Source of the DNA: Roseibium alexandrii DFL-11
GTDB lineage: Bacteria; Pseudomonadota; Alphaproteobacteria; Rhizobiales; Stappiaceae
NCBI RefSeq assembly: GCF_000158095.2
Contig: NZ_CM011002.1
Coordinates: forward strand, 1,813,228-1,877,227
Direction: 5' to 3'
Length of the DNA: 64,000 nucleotides
Shown: positions 27,924 through 37,189 of the stretch, one piece after another
Layout of the letters: each line of letters begins with the position of its first letter
Numbering within the stretch: the first letter of the stretch is position 1
Program-made: the position numbers and the translations under genes
The notes under the pieces: model-generated
Seen by the model: only the letters and a program-made list of their open reading frames with translations
Database searches by the model: none
Told to the model about the DNA's origin: nothing

Positions 27924-27961
27924 TATTGCAAGATGCTTGCAAATGCAAGCATCTTGCAATA
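27924..27961. promoter_or_regulatory. Nested palindromic operator between marR and the ABA4-like gene
   Basis: Two 17-base arms (27924-27940 and 27945-27961) are perfectly complementary around the 4-base centre AAAT. The left arm is TATTGCAAGATGCTTGC. Inside it, TTGCAAG-ATG-CTTGCAA forms a smaller palindrome, and TTGCAA recurs on the right. This gives two possible overlapping MarR dimer sites. It begins 10 bases before the marR start and ends 38 bases before the divergent ATG, so it covers both promoters. Confidence 0.8.
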
Positions 27962-27999
27962 ATCACTACCTTCTCAGTCGAAGCCTAGGGAGTTTTCTA

Positions 28000-28446
28000 A
28001 TGGACTATGAAACCGTGTTCTCCACTGTGAGCGTACTGGCGATGCTCGGCTGGGTGTTGTTGTTGATTTCGCCGCTCATCCCCAAATGGTCAGACCGTAT
28101 TTCTGGGTACGCAATCCCGTCACTTCTTGCCATTAACTACGTCGCAATCGTTAGTTTTTTCCCTGTTTCTGAAGGTGGCTATGGGAGTTTTTCCGCTGTT
28201 GCTCAACTGTTTTCAAATCCAAACGCGGTCATGGCGGGGTGGGTCCACTTCTTGGCATTTGACCTTTTTGTTGGTGCTTGGATATGTCGGAGTGCCCGAG
28301 CCAAAAACATGAGCTTTTTGTTGGTTCTTCCCTGCTTGCCCGTAACCTTTTTGTTCGGACCTGCCGGGTTTTTGATGTTCGTCGCTCTGGGAACTTTGCG
28401 ATCTGTAGTCGGTGCTGATGCCAGGGCAAATGACGCTGCTGTATAA
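28000..28446 (+). CDS. ABA4-like membrane protein (DUF4281)
   Basis: This 148-residue protein has four hydrophobic segments and the family pattern GWVHFLAFDLFVGAWI in the third. Plant ABA4 takes part in neoxanthin synthesis; bacterial members have no proven function, and a role in carotenoid or membrane stress responses is only a guess. The ATG at 28000 follows AGGGAG; an upstream extension to 27895 would run through the operator and is not credible. It is divergent from the MarR gene and probably its target. Confidence 0.8.
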   Translation: MDYETVFSTVSVLAMLGWVLLLISPLIPKWSDRISGYAIPSLLAINYVAIVSFFPVSEGGYGSFSAVAQLFSNPNAVMAGWVHFLAFDLFVGAWICRSARAKNMSFLLVLPCLPVTFLFGPAGFLMFVALGTLRSVVGADARANDAAV

Positions 28447-28734
28447 AAGCATCTGTTCGCCGATCAAACAGCCCCATTGCCCCTGCGAATTCTTCATCCT
28501 GAAGTTGCCGAAAGGCTCTTTGCAGTTCGTTAATTTCCGGAATTGCCGTGCCTGTCCAAGCATGCTTTCATGCATCTTACCTAAAGGCAGCTACGACGCT
28601 TCAAAAAAATAATTATCCGGTCTGAAGTGTAATACTCAAACCGCAGTCCTGAATATGGATGGAAAACATTACAATAAGTGTCCCACCCAGATTTACAGGA
28701 CCCTTAGTCTGAAGAAATTGCGAGGGGAGATACC

Positions 28735-29895
28735 ATGTGCATTATCTGCGGCAGCCCGGTGGCTGACTTCTCACTAAGCTACGGATCTGACGAGCAGAAA
28801 ACCGGCAGCTTGAGTTGGACAGCCGAACGCCTAGAAGGCGATTACAACATTGTCAGCGATTTTGTGCTGTATAACCCGCTCCCAAAATGGGGAACGAGCG
28901 GAACACCTGGTACTGCCGGCGGTGAAGTCACCTGGAGCTTCGCAACCACGACACTGATTGGAACAACAGGTGGTACCGCCTACGCATCCGATGCGGCGAT
29001 TACAGATCCGAATTTTCAACAAGCCGTCCGCCAGGCATTCGATGTCTGGGCGCAGGTCGCAAATATCAGTTTCCGGGAAGTCACTGACTCGAGTTCCACG
29101 CAAATTAGATTTGCTATGGACGCGATCGACGGCGTGAGTAATACGCTGGGGTTCGCTGACTCCCGCTTTTCAAGCCTGGACGGCGGAAATACGTTCACCA
29201 CCGATTCCGTCCAAGTGATTTTTGATACGGCAGAAAGCTGGACCACTACGGCTTTCCTGAGTACTGCAATTCATGAGATCGGGCACGCCTTGGGCATTGG
29301 GCACAGCGAGGATCCGAACGCGATCATGACTGCAGTGGTCGTGAACGAGAATTACGGCACATCGCTGACGCAGGATGACATCAATGCCGTCCAGGCGATC
29401 TACGGCGCTGCGACGACGACCCCAACAACTCCCACGGTTACGATCCCGGAAGTTGACTTGGGGGTCTACCGCTTCTTCAACAGCTCCACCGGCACACATT
29501 TTTATTCAGCAAATCACACCGAAGCCGTTTCGATCAGCACAAACCTGGCGCAATACAGCTACGAAAGCGTTGCCTACAAAAGCGTGAACAGCACCGATGC
29601 GAATGCGGTCGAATTCTATCGTTTTTACAATACGGACACCGGAACCCATTTCTTCACGGCAAGCGCTGCGGAACGGGACTCGGTGATTTCCACACTCTCA
29701 CAGTTCAATTATGAAGGTGTTGCCTATCACCTCCACAGCACGGCTGATACGGATGACATTGCACTTTATCGTTTCTTCAATACTGAAACCGGCACTCATT
29801 TCTATACGGCGAGCGAGTCCGAAAAAGACAATGTGATCGCCACGCTCTCGCAGTACAGTTATGAGGGGATTGTTGGCTATGTCGATGTCGCATAG
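28735..29895 (+). CDS. Matrixin-like (M10) zinc metalloprotease with three C-terminal DUF5648-type repeats
   Basis: The 386-residue protein carries the metzincin zinc site HEIGHALGIGHSEDP, with a Met-turn in NAIM nearby. The catalytic domain covers about residues 60-225. A threonine/proline linker (TTTPTTPTVTIPEVD) leads to three repeats of about 42 residues, each holding YRF(F/Y)N and TGTHF(Y/F) with a later SYE or NYEG. These match the DUF5648 repeats found in secreted enzymes. There is no usual signal peptide. Instead the protein starts MCIICG, a cysteine-rich start that I recall from other alphaproteobacterial M10 proteases. No RTX repeats or type I secretion genes are adjacent, so its export route is unclear. 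Confidence 0.88.
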   Translation: MCIICGSPVADFSLSYGSDEQKTGSLSWTAERLEGDYNIVSDFVLYNPLPKWGTSGTPGTAGGEVTWSFATTTLIGTTGGTAYASDAAITDPNFQQAVRQAFDVWAQVANISFREVTDSSSTQIRFAMDAIDGVSNTLGFADSRFSSLDGGNTFTTDSVQVIFDTAESWTTTAFLSTAIHEIGHALGIGHSEDPNAIMTAVVVNENYGTSLTQDDINAVQAIYGAATTTPTTPTVTIPEVDLGVYRFFNSSTGTHFYSANHTEAVSISTNLAQYSYESVAYKSVNSTDANAVEFYRFYNTDTGTHFFTASAAERDSVISTLSQFNYEGVAYHLHSTADTDDIALYRFFNTETGTHFYTASESEKDNVIATLSQYSYEGIVGYVDVA

Positions 29896-30030
29896 GTGAC
29901 ATACCGACTTCTTGAAGATCTGAACAAGGAACTGATTTCATGGCTGAATCCAAGACGCGGCTGCTTGGCATTCAGGCAGTGATTACACGCGAGGTGTGGC
30001 CCTCATTCGGTATTGCCCCATATTCGGTCC

Positions 30031-30693
30031 ATGATGCATACACCTCAATCGTTTCTCCGCAGGAAACCAGGATGGCTGGGGGTCACAGGCCCGGCAGTTG
30101 TCGCGCTTTTGGCCATTTTGTCTTCTGCCGCCGCCGCACTCGAACAGCCGAGTTATAAAGTCCTGTCGTCCGATGGCCCAATCGAGATCCGGCAGTATAA
30201 GGATATGGCTGCAGCAGAGGTTACCGTTGCGGGCGATCGAAGCGCCGCGACCCGCAAGGCTTTCCGGATTTTATTCCGATATATTTCAGGCGATAATCAG
30301 GGCAGCAATAAAATCGAAATGACAGCCCCGGTCAGCCAGCAAGCGGCACCGGCTGAAATTGCAATGACCGCCCCGGTCACGCAGCAGCCTGTTGGGAATG
30401 GAGAGTGGCGGGTCGCCTTTTACCTGCCATCAGAATACACGGTACGCACTGCGCCGCGGCCGGATGATAACCGGATCAGGATTGTAAATGTGAAAGGAAA
30501 GAAGGTCGCCGCCATCCGGTTTTCCGGAATGTGGACTGATCGAAACTTCAATCGACATTTGCAGACGCTGGAGCAACATCTCTCAAAGAACGGTTTGAAG
30601 GTGGCCGGCGCGCCCATTTTCGCCTATTTCAATGCGCCCTTTACACTGCCGCCCTTCCGGCGGAACGAAGTCCAAATTCCATTGTCCAGATAA
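30031..30693 (+). CDS. SOUL family heme-binding protein
   Basis: This 220-residue protein has an N-terminal basic stretch and hydrophobic segment (VVALLAILSSAAAALEQP) that looks like a signal peptide or anchor. The SOUL domain follows: YKVLSSDGPIEIRQYKD, then NKIEMTAPVSQQ and a second EIAMTAPVTQQ, and IRFSGMW near the C terminus. SOUL proteins bind or handle heme-like tetrapyrroles, and the bacterial role is unknown. Two adjacent ATGs (30031 and 30034) are possible starts. A TTG further upstream at 30013 is less likely. Confidence 0.82.
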   Translation: MMHTPQSFLRRKPGWLGVTGPAVVALLAILSSAAAALEQPSYKVLSSDGPIEIRQYKDMAAAEVTVAGDRSAATRKAFRILFRYISGDNQGSNKIEMTAPVSQQAAPAEIAMTAPVTQQPVGNGEWRVAFYLPSEYTVRTAPRPDDNRIRIVNVKGKKVAAIRFSGMWTDRNFNRHLQTLEQHLSKNGLKVAGAPIFAYFNAPFTLPPFRRNEVQIPLSR

Positions 30694-30748
30694 CACGTAC
30701 CAGTGTTGTGGCAGTTTCTAAAGTGGCACCGCTAATAGCCCATCACTC

Positions 30749-30934
30749 TCAAGCCACTTCGCGGCCTTTTTCCAGGCGTCCGAGAAAATCTGACAGCCAC
30801 GCTATTTCCTTCAGATAAACTTCCATGCTGAGCGATGCGAGCTCCATCAAAAGGCTTTGCGGATCCGGATCATCGAAGCCGGTTTCCAGCAAAAAGCCCT
30901 GATATTCTTTATGAAATAGTTCCGGCAATTGCAT
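30749..30934 (-). CDS. Small hypothetical protein (61 residues)
   Basis: This short, acidic, leucine-rich protein is probably helical (SLLMELASLSMEVYLKEI). Its ATG at 30934 has AGGGGG five bases upstream, which favours real translation. It is convergent with the SOUL gene. I do not recognise a family, and nothing further can be said about its role. Confidence 0.5.
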   Translation of the reverse strand: MQLPELFHKEYQGFLLETGFDDPDPQSLLMELASLSMEVYLKEIAWLSDFLGRLEKGREVA

Positions 30935-31207
30935 CTGAGCCCCCTGAACTTCCGTCGTCGTTTTTGAGACAGCGCCCTTAGCAGGTGTGAGCCGATCTTA
31001 GGAGGGGCCCGCGCCTCTCCTCATTGTCAAAACTGTCCTTTCCTCACTATCCCCAGCCGATGTCCTCACACACAACCTCGACCTGCGGAAAACCCGTTCT
31101 GCGGGTGGCCTGAAACCCTTTTCACTTGTATTTCTCAAAAAATGCCATGCGGCCCTTGCGAATCGAAAAAAGCGCCGTCCCCGCCCGCCAAGTACCCAGA
31201 GCCCAGA
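30935..31207. other. Divergent intergenic region without a visible gene
   Basis: These 273 bases lie between the 61-residue protein gene and the P450 gene, both read outward. I saw no palindrome or hairpin strong enough to name. Confidence 0.4.
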
Positions 31208-32443
31208 ATGAGCCACACATCCGATCTTGAGTTTAATCCCCTTTCTGACGCCTTCGCGCAGGATCCTCATCCGTTTTACGCGGCGCTGCGTGCCAAGGAG
31301 GGTTTGACCTATTATGAGGACTTTGACGTCTGGTTGGCCGCGCGTTTTGACGATGTTTCGGAAATCGTGATGAGTGAACACATGGTCCGGTCCATGGAGC
31401 ACATCGCGAGCGCCGAAGAGATTGAAAAACAAAAGCGCGACGGCAACTGGCACGACATGCCGCACCATTCGCGCTTCGTGCAGTTCTCCCTGCTCGACAG
31501 CGACGGCGACGTCCATGACCGGCTGCGCAAGCAGGTGTTCAAACTGTTCACCCCAGTGATGGTCAACAAGCTGCGCGACGAGATCCAGGCCTATGTTGAC
31601 AGCCTCGTTGATGGTCTGGCCGACCACGCGGAGATCGACTTCATCGAGGATCTCGCCGCCAATGTTCCAGGGCACATCATCGGGCGCATTCTTGGCGTTC
31701 CGGACGCGGACTGCCCTCAGCTACGGATCTGGTCGGAAAACATCGTTCAGTATTTCGACATCGACCGGTCTGATAAGCGCAAGGAACTCGCCGAGCGCAA
31801 CACCACCGAATTCTATCATTACCTGTCGGATCTGAAGCGCCAACGCGAAACTGCTCCGAAAGACGATCTGATTTCGATGATGATCGAGGCGCAAAAGGCG
31901 GGTCAAATGAACGAGGACGAGTTCATTTCAACGGCCATGCTCATCCTGATGGCCGGGCACGGATCGACCATCGACGTTCTGGGCAGCGGCATGCATGCGC
32001 TTTTGAAGTTCCCGGACCAGATGCAGCGGCTGCGGGACGATCAAAGCCTGATGAAGACGGCGGTCCAGGAAATGTTCCGCTATGAGTCGCCCCTCCCCTT
32101 TTTCCATCGCTATGTGACACAGGAGATGGAAGTTTGCGGCCAGAGGTTTGAACGCGGCACGAAGTTTGGCGTTCTTTATGGCTCCGCCAACCGCGACCCG
32201 AAGCAGTTTCCAAACGCAGATACCTTTGATGTGGGCCGGTCCCCCAATTGGCATATTGCTTTTGGCCGCGGCGCCCACTTTTGCCTCGGCAATCACCTCG
32301 CCCGGCTCGACATGGATATTATCTTCTCAACTCTGCTGCGCCGGTTTTCCAGGATCGAACTGGCAGCAGAAGATGTCCGCTACAAACGCGGTTTGTCGGT
32401 CCGGGGACCGGACGCGCTGAAAATTCGCTGGTCGCCTTCCTGA
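31208..32443 (+). CDS. Cytochrome P450
   Basis: This 411-residue soluble bacterial P450 has the I-helix segment LMAGHGSTID, the K-helix E-x-x-R in EMFRYESP, and the heme-thiolate loop FGRGAHFCLGNHLAR with the cysteine ligand. The ATG at 31208 gives the usual length; the longer frame from 31142 is not conserved in kind. It would use a ferredoxin and reductase, neither of which is nearby. Its substrate cannot be predicted. A glycerophosphodiesterase gene follows on the same strand 72 bases later, with no sign that the two are functionally linked. Confidence 0.9.
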   Translation: MSHTSDLEFNPLSDAFAQDPHPFYAALRAKEGLTYYEDFDVWLAARFDDVSEIVMSEHMVRSMEHIASAEEIEKQKRDGNWHDMPHHSRFVQFSLLDSDGDVHDRLRKQVFKLFTPVMVNKLRDEIQAYVDSLVDGLADHAEIDFIEDLAANVPGHIIGRILGVPDADCPQLRIWSENIVQYFDIDRSDKRKELAERNTTEFYHYLSDLKRQRETAPKDDLISMMIEAQKAGQMNEDEFISTAMLILMAGHGSTIDVLGSGMHALLKFPDQMQRLRDDQSLMKTAVQEMFRYESPLPFFHRYVTQEMEVCGQRFERGTKFGVLYGSANRDPKQFPNADTFDVGRSPNWHIAFGRGAHFCLGNHLARLDMDIIFSTLLRRFSRIELAAEDVRYKRGLSVRGPDALKIRWSPS

Positions 32444-32515
32444 CAAAAGCTGTAATCTGATTGCCATTCTACCGGGTTACCCAGGCCGCCTATTGCAACG
32501 GAGACTTTCATCCTC

Positions 32516-33715
32516 ATGCGCTTTACCAAAGCAGCTTCGATTGCCGCACTTGCTATGTTGTCTACTCCCGCCATTGCCGACACGATCGAGCTTGGCCCCC
32601 GTCCCTATTATCTGATCGACCAGATGGCCGAAGGTCCGCTGAAGGAAAAACTTGAGGCCTGCATCGGCCTGCCGCTGAAAAAGACCGACTTCTCGATTGG
32701 TCACCGGGGCGCGCCGCTGCAATTTCCAGAACACACAGTAGAGAGCTACAAAGCTGCCGCCTTGATGGGCGCCGGGATCATGGAGTGCGATGTCACCTTC
32801 ACCAAGGACAAGGAACTTGTCTGCCGGCACGCACAGAACGATCTGCACACAACCACCGACATCTTGGCGACAGATCTGGCTAGTAAATGCACCAAGGGGT
32901 TCAGCCCTGCAGATGGCAGCACAAAAGCCTCTGCGGAATGCCGGGCGTCAGACCTGACGCTTGCCGAATTCAAGACGCTAAATGGCAAAATGGACGCAGC
33001 CGACAGAAGCGCCAAGACCGTCGAAGCCTACATGGATGGAACGGCGGGATGGCGCACTGACCTTTATGCCACAACTGGCACTTTGATGACCCACGCGAAA
33101 TCGATCGCCTTGTTCAAGGATCTGGGCGTCAAATTCACGCCCGAACTCAAGTCGCCGTCGGTGGATATGCCCTTTGACGGGTTTAGCCAGGAAGACTACG
33201 CGCAAAAACTGATCGACGAATACAAGGCAGCCGGTATTCCGGCTTCAGATGTCTTCCCGCAGTCCTTCAATCTCGACGATGTTCTGTACTGGATCGAGAA
33301 CGAGCCGGAATTCGGCAAGCAGGCTGTTTATCTGGATGGCCGCCGGGACCTGAACCCGTCCGACCCGAGCACCTTTTCGCCGTCCATGGCCGAACTGAAG
33401 GCAATGGGTGTCAACTACATCGCTCCCCCGCTTTGGGTGCTTGTGACGCTGGACGAAGGGGAAATTACAGCCTCCGCCTATGCTCGTGCCGCCAACGAAG
33501 CAGGGCTTAACCTAATCACCTGGACACTGGAGCGCTCTGGTCCGCTCACTACGGGCGGCGGCTGGTACTTTCAGACGGTCAAGGATGCGATTGACGGTGA
33601 TGGCAAGGTTTATGAAGTGGTCGATGTCCTTGCTCAGGACGCCGGTGTTGTCGGTCTTTTCTCCGACTGGCCCGCTACAACCACATTTTATGCCTCCTGC
33701 ATGGGGTTGAAATAG
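32516..33715 (+). CDS. Exported glycerophosphodiester phosphodiesterase
   Basis: This 399-residue enzyme hydrolyses glycerophosphodiesters to glycerol-3-phosphate and an alcohol. It begins with a signal peptide ([20 protein letters not shown], cleavage near ADT), so it works in the periplasm. The GDPD motif is [20 protein letters not shown], with metal ligands also in [18 protein letters not shown] and later FTPELKSP. The long form, with a cysteine-rich insertion (residues near 110-150), resembles periplasmic GlpQ-like proteins. The gene stands downstream of the P450 gene. Confidence 0.9.
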   Translation: MRFTKAASIAALAMLSTPAIADTIELGPRPYYLIDQMAEGPLKEKLEACIGLPLKKTDFSIGHRGAPLQFPEHTVESYKAAALMGAGIMECDVTFTKDKELVCRHAQNDLHTTTDILATDLASKCTKGFSPADGSTKASAECRASDLTLAEFKTLNGKMDAADRSAKTVEAYMDGTAGWRTDLYATTGTLMTHAKSIALFKDLGVKFTPELKSPSVDMPFDGFSQEDYAQKLIDEYKAAGIPASDVFPQSFNLDDVLYWIENEPEFGKQAVYLDGRRDLNPSDPSTFSPSMAELKAMGVNYIAPPLWVLVTLDEGEITASAYARAANEAGLNLITWTLERSGPLTTGGGWYFQTVKDAIDGDGKVYEVVDVLAQDAGVVGLFSDWPATTTFYASCMGLK

Positions 33716-33836
33716 ACCTCGCAAAAATAGTGAGCTTCTAGCCACCAAGATGCGATGCGCGCGTAGATTGATAAGTCCTTCTTTACGTGTGCATCGCTAA
33801 AGTCCTTTGGCGATTTCAGTCCAAAGGTGTTTTCAG

Positions 33837-35144
33837 ATGAAGATCTTTCCAACCCCGAGCATTGACGCTCAGGTGCTGATGGAGCGTTACGAACCGCTTT
33901 CCGGTAACGCAGTCTTGGAAATGATCGTGCGCGCTGCGGTCGCCGCCGGGCTGCCTGCCGAAGAGTGTAAACTTCTAAAAACATCAACAGAGAAGGATAT
34001 CCGGGTTCTCTGCGGCAACTACCACATTTTGGTGACGCAAACAGTGCCGTTTGAAGCGAGCGCTCAGCTTGAAAAAGCGCTCAACAGCTTCTCCGTAAAG
34101 TCAAGTTTTCCGGAAGCTGCTGACGTTATTGAGGCGACGACAGCCTATACACAAATCTCCGTCTACAAGGGGCTTATCCCAGTCGATGCTTTTCCTGATG
34201 GAGCTTTGCAAGAGATCGGTGAAAACGTTGCAACCTTCACTGACAGCAGCGAGAGCCATATGGCGATGGCGATTGTGAAGTCTGTCACGGCCAGCATCGC
34301 AAATGCGTCTCCTCCAACTGCCATTTTCTGGATGCCCAGTTTGTTCCTGATGACACCAGACACTTTCAAACTGGTGGCGGATGAAGACACACCACTTCTT
34401 CTTTATGTTCACCCCCACCTTTACGGCGAAAAGTCTCCGCTCACCGGTGAACAGCTCATTGGTGTGATTGGCTCGGGAGCCCCGTCTATCATCGGTTATT
34501 CGGTGGAATTCACGCCTTCCAAACTGCCAACCGGTTACCTCATTGAACGGCTTTATTCGTTCATTGGCTTCACACTCAAACGCGGGAAGGTGTTTCCAAG
34601 TGGAGATGTTTTCGGTTCAGACGAAAACGAAAAAATTCAGGTGTTTCACCACCCTCCGCAAGACGGCGGCGCACCGCGCATTGAACTGAAAGTGGTCCAT
34701 AATCCGGCCCTTGGTGTCGAGCGAGACCCTGTTCCCACGATCTTCAAGGAATACGATACCGAAGGTGCCCTGAAAGGCGAACGCATTGACGGGGCAGAAG
34801 AGGTTGTTCTTGATCCCGACGATCCGATCGACGCGGCCATTCTACAGCAACTTAACCGCCAGAAAACGGGGGAGACTCCACCTGCCACGTTGGCAAATCG
34901 CGTAAAGCCAATTCGCCGGCCGCCAGCCGCATCTTCGCCGGAAGCTTCCCAGCCAGGTACACAGCCTCGACGTCCACGTGTAGTCAGCGATGAGACGGCT
35001 GGTGGGGCATCAGAAGCTGGGCCGAGAAAACGCTCGTCCATGGATGAGCTCCGTCAGATCGCGATTGCGGCACAACAGGCAAACGCCAGCGATAAACCCT
35101 CAAAGGGCGGCGGATTTCTTGGGCGGTTTTTAAAGCGGAAATAG
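33837..35144 (+). CDS. Uncharacterised 435-residue protein with disordered C-terminal tail
   Basis: The first 300 residues look folded and contain no signal peptide or membrane span. The last 120 are rich in proline, serine, arginine and acidic residues, then end in a basic GGGFLGRFLKRK. The N-terminal part has alternating hydrophobic strands and includes an STEKDIRVLCGNYHILVT segment. I do not recognise a domain. The ATG at 33837 is preferred over a TTG at 33807. It converges with the merR-like gene with only 8 bases between the stops. Confidence 0.65.
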   Translation: MKIFPTPSIDAQVLMERYEPLSGNAVLEMIVRAAVAAGLPAEECKLLKTSTEKDIRVLCGNYHILVTQTVPFEASAQLEKALNSFSVKSSFPEAADVIEATTAYTQISVYKGLIPVDAFPDGALQEIGENVATFTDSSESHMAMAIVKSVTASIANASPPTAIFWMPSLFLMTPDTFKLVADEDTPLLLYVHPHLYGEKSPLTGEQLIGVIGSGAPSIIGYSVEFTPSKLPTGYLIERLYSFIGFTLKRGKVFPSGDVFGSDENEKIQVFHHPPQDGGAPRIELKVVHNPALGVERDPVPTIFKEYDTEGALKGERIDGAEEVVLDPDDPIDAAILQQLNRQKTGETPPATLANRVKPIRRPPAASSPEASQPGTQPRRPRVVSDETAGGASEAGPRKRSSMDELRQIAIAAQQANASDKPSKGGGFLGRFLKRK

Positions 35145-35152
35145 TGGAGCTA

Positions 35153-35755
35153 TTAGCGCGCCCGGTCCAAGGTGCGTTTGCACTCCAGCAACTCGAACAA
35201 GGTGGACTGCAGGCGGCGGATATCTTCTTTCGAAATCGCTTTCGCAGGACCAGCTGCCGCGCTCTCCGGCTTTTCACCCCGCAGGCGGCTCAAAATACCA
35301 AACCCGCTGCCACCCTGCCCGTCAGCAGGTTTGTCGGCTTCATCGTCGATGACATCGTGCGGCACCGAACCTGAGGGCATTGCCCCAGTGGCCGTTTCGC
35401 CGGGTGTTGTTTCTTCTGTCAAAGGAGCTGGTGCTGAAGACGTGCTCTGTTGGTTGCCGATGAGCGGATCGGCATCCTCGCGCCAGATTTGCATAACGAG
35501 CTTCGGACCCTGCTCTTTCAGAATCCGCTGTACACCCTTGATGGTGTAACCCTCACCGTACAGAAGATGGCGGATTCCCTTGAGGAGCTCAACGTCATCC
35601 GGCCGGTAATAGCGTCGGCCGCCGCCCCGTTTCAGTGGTTTGATTTGCGAAAAGCGGGTTTCCCAGAAACGCAGCACATGTTGCGGCAAATCCAGATCCT
35701 CAGCGACTTCGCTGATGGTGCGAAAAGCGTCTGGGCTTTTGTCCTGTGAGCTCAT
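35153..35755 (-). CDS. MerR-family transcriptional regulator
   Basis: This 200-residue protein has an N-terminal MerR helix-turn-helix ([20 protein letters not shown], then [15 protein letters not shown]). A long acidic, proline-rich, low-complexity linker is followed by a helical C-terminal end. The family is regularly found just downstream of ihfA in alphaproteobacteria, and here it starts 8 bases after the ihfA stop, so the two are co-transcribed. It lacks the cysteine pattern of metal-sensing MerR proteins. Its signal and targets are unknown. Confidence 0.87.
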   Translation of the reverse strand: MSSQDKSPDAFRTISEVAEDLDLPQHVLRFWETRFSQIKPLKRGGGRRYYRPDDVELLKGIRHLLYGEGYTIKGVQRILKEQGPKLVMQIWREDADPLIGNQQSTSSAPAPLTEETTPGETATGAMPSGSVPHDVIDDEADKPADGQGGSGFGILSRLRGEKPESAAAGPAKAISKEDIRRLQSTLFELLECKRTLDRAR

Positions 35756-35763
35756 GCAACCCG

Positions 35764-36069
35764 TTAGCTGCCGGTCAGGGCGTCGTTAATTCGTTGTTTC
35801 AAGACATTCGATGGCTTGAAGACCATCACACGGCGCGGGGAAATCGGAACTTCCTCACCGGTCTTCGGGTTGCGGCCGATGCGCTCCCCTTTGGAACGGA
35901 CGACGAACGACCCGAAGCTAGACAATTTTACCGATTCTCCTGTCACGAGACAGTCAGAAATTTCGGAAAGAACTCGCTCCACCAATTCCGAAGACTCGGT
36001 CCGCGAAAGACCCACCTTCTGATAAACGGCTTCACACAGATCCGCTCGGGTAATAGTCCGGTTGCCCAT
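35764..36069 (-). CDS. ihfA: Integration host factor subunit alpha
   Basis: This 101-residue protein of the HU/IHF family binds and sharply bends DNA as a heterodimer with IhfB. It begins [18 protein letters not shown] and carries SFGSFVVR followed by [14 protein letters not shown], the beta-arm region with the proline that intercalates in the DNA. The segment [18 protein letters not shown] is typical of the alpha subunit. It lies between fabH and the MerR gene in the conserved order plsX-fabH-ihfA-merR, with a 142-base gap upstream that probably contains its own promoter. Confidence 0.95.
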   Translation of the reverse strand: MGNRTITRADLCEAVYQKVGLSRTESSELVERVLSEISDCLVTGESVKLSSFGSFVVRSKGERIGRNPKTGEEVPISPRRVMVFKPSNVLKQRINDALTGS

Positions 36070-36211
36070 AACCCCTCCTCAGGACGCCATTGATCTGGCT
36101 GATTTTACACAGAAACTCTGCTGCAGGCTCTCACGGTATTGCCTGAAGGGGACTCGGTCAACAGGAACTCTCTATCGGAATACGATTTGTTTCTTGCACT
36201 GTCAGATATAA

Positions 36212-37189
36212 CTACCAGCGTAAAAGCACGGAGCCCCATGTAAATCCGCCACCCATGGCCTCAAGCATGATGAGGTCGTCTTTTTTGACACGGCCGTCCC
36301 GAACAGCCAGGTCGAGCGCAAGCGGAATGGAGGCTGCGGACGTATTTCCGTGCATCTGAACTGTGGTCACGACCTTCTCCGGCGCGATCTTCAGCTTCTT
36401 CGCACTGGCGTCGATGATGCGCTTGTTGGCCTGGTGTGGAATAAACCAGGTCAGATCCTCGGACGTCAGGCCAGTGGCGGAGTATGCATCTTCAATCACA
36501 TCGGTGATCATGCCGACGGCATGTTTGAAGACTTCCTTGCCTTCCATCCGCAGATAGCCAACGGTCTGCGTGGAAGACGGCCCCCCATCGACAAAGAGCT
36601 TGTCCTTATGGCGGCCATCAGAGCGCAAATGCGACGTGAGAACACCTTTGTCTGCCGTGTTGCCTTCGCCTTCTGACGCTTCGACAACCACAGCGCCTGC
36701 ACCGTCACCGAACAAGACACACGTGGTCCGGTCGTTCCAATCCAGAATCCGAGAGAAGGTTTCTGCACCAATGACAAGGCACCGCTTGGACATGCCCGAG
36801 CGAATATAAGCATCGGCTGTCGTCAGAGCATAAACGAAGCCGGAGCATACCGCGTGGACGTCGAACGCAAAGCCGTGATTGATGCCGAGACGGGCCTGTA
36901 CGGAAACGGAGGTCGCCGGAAACGTGTTGTCCGGCGTAGCAGTCGCCAGGATGATCGTGTCAATGTCGTCGGCTTTCCGCCCAGCGCTTTCCAGCGCGCG
37001 CAGAGCGGCTTCGACTGCGAGATCCGAAGTCACCTGCCCTTCAGCAGCAACATGGCGCTGCTGAATTCCGGTGCGCTGAACGATCCAATCGTCCGAAGTG
37101 TCGACCATCTTAGCCAGATCGCTGTTGGTCAGGATTTTTTCCGGCAAATAACTTCCGGTACCAGTAACGATTGAACGGATAACGCTCAC
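36212..37189 (-). CDS. fabH: Beta-ketoacyl-ACP synthase III
   Basis: This 325-residue thiolase-fold enzyme condenses acetyl-CoA with malonyl-ACP to begin fatty acid synthesis. The catalytic triad is visible: cysteine in [11 protein letters not shown], histidine in [10 protein letters not shown], and asparagine in [14 protein letters not shown]. The N-terminal [13 protein letters not shown] and C-terminal [13 protein letters not shown] are family signatures. The start overlaps the stop of plsX by four bases, indicating a coupled operon for fatty acid and phospholipid synthesis. Confidence 0.95.
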   Translation of the reverse strand: MSVIRSIVTGTGSYLPEKILTNSDLAKMVDTSDDWIVQRTGIQQRHVAAEGQVTSDLAVEAALRALESAGRKADDIDTIILATATPDNTFPATSVSVQARLGINHGFAFDVHAVCSGFVYALTTADAYIRSGMSKRCLVIGAETFSRILDWNDRTTCVLFGDGAGAVVVEASEGEGNTADKGVLTSHLRSDGRHKDKLFVDGGPSSTQTVGYLRMEGKEVFKHAVGMITDVIEDAYSATGLTSEDLTWFIPHQANKRIIDASAKKLKIAPEKVVTTVQMHGNTSAASIPLALDLAVRDGRVKKDDLIMLEAMGGGFTWGSVLLRW

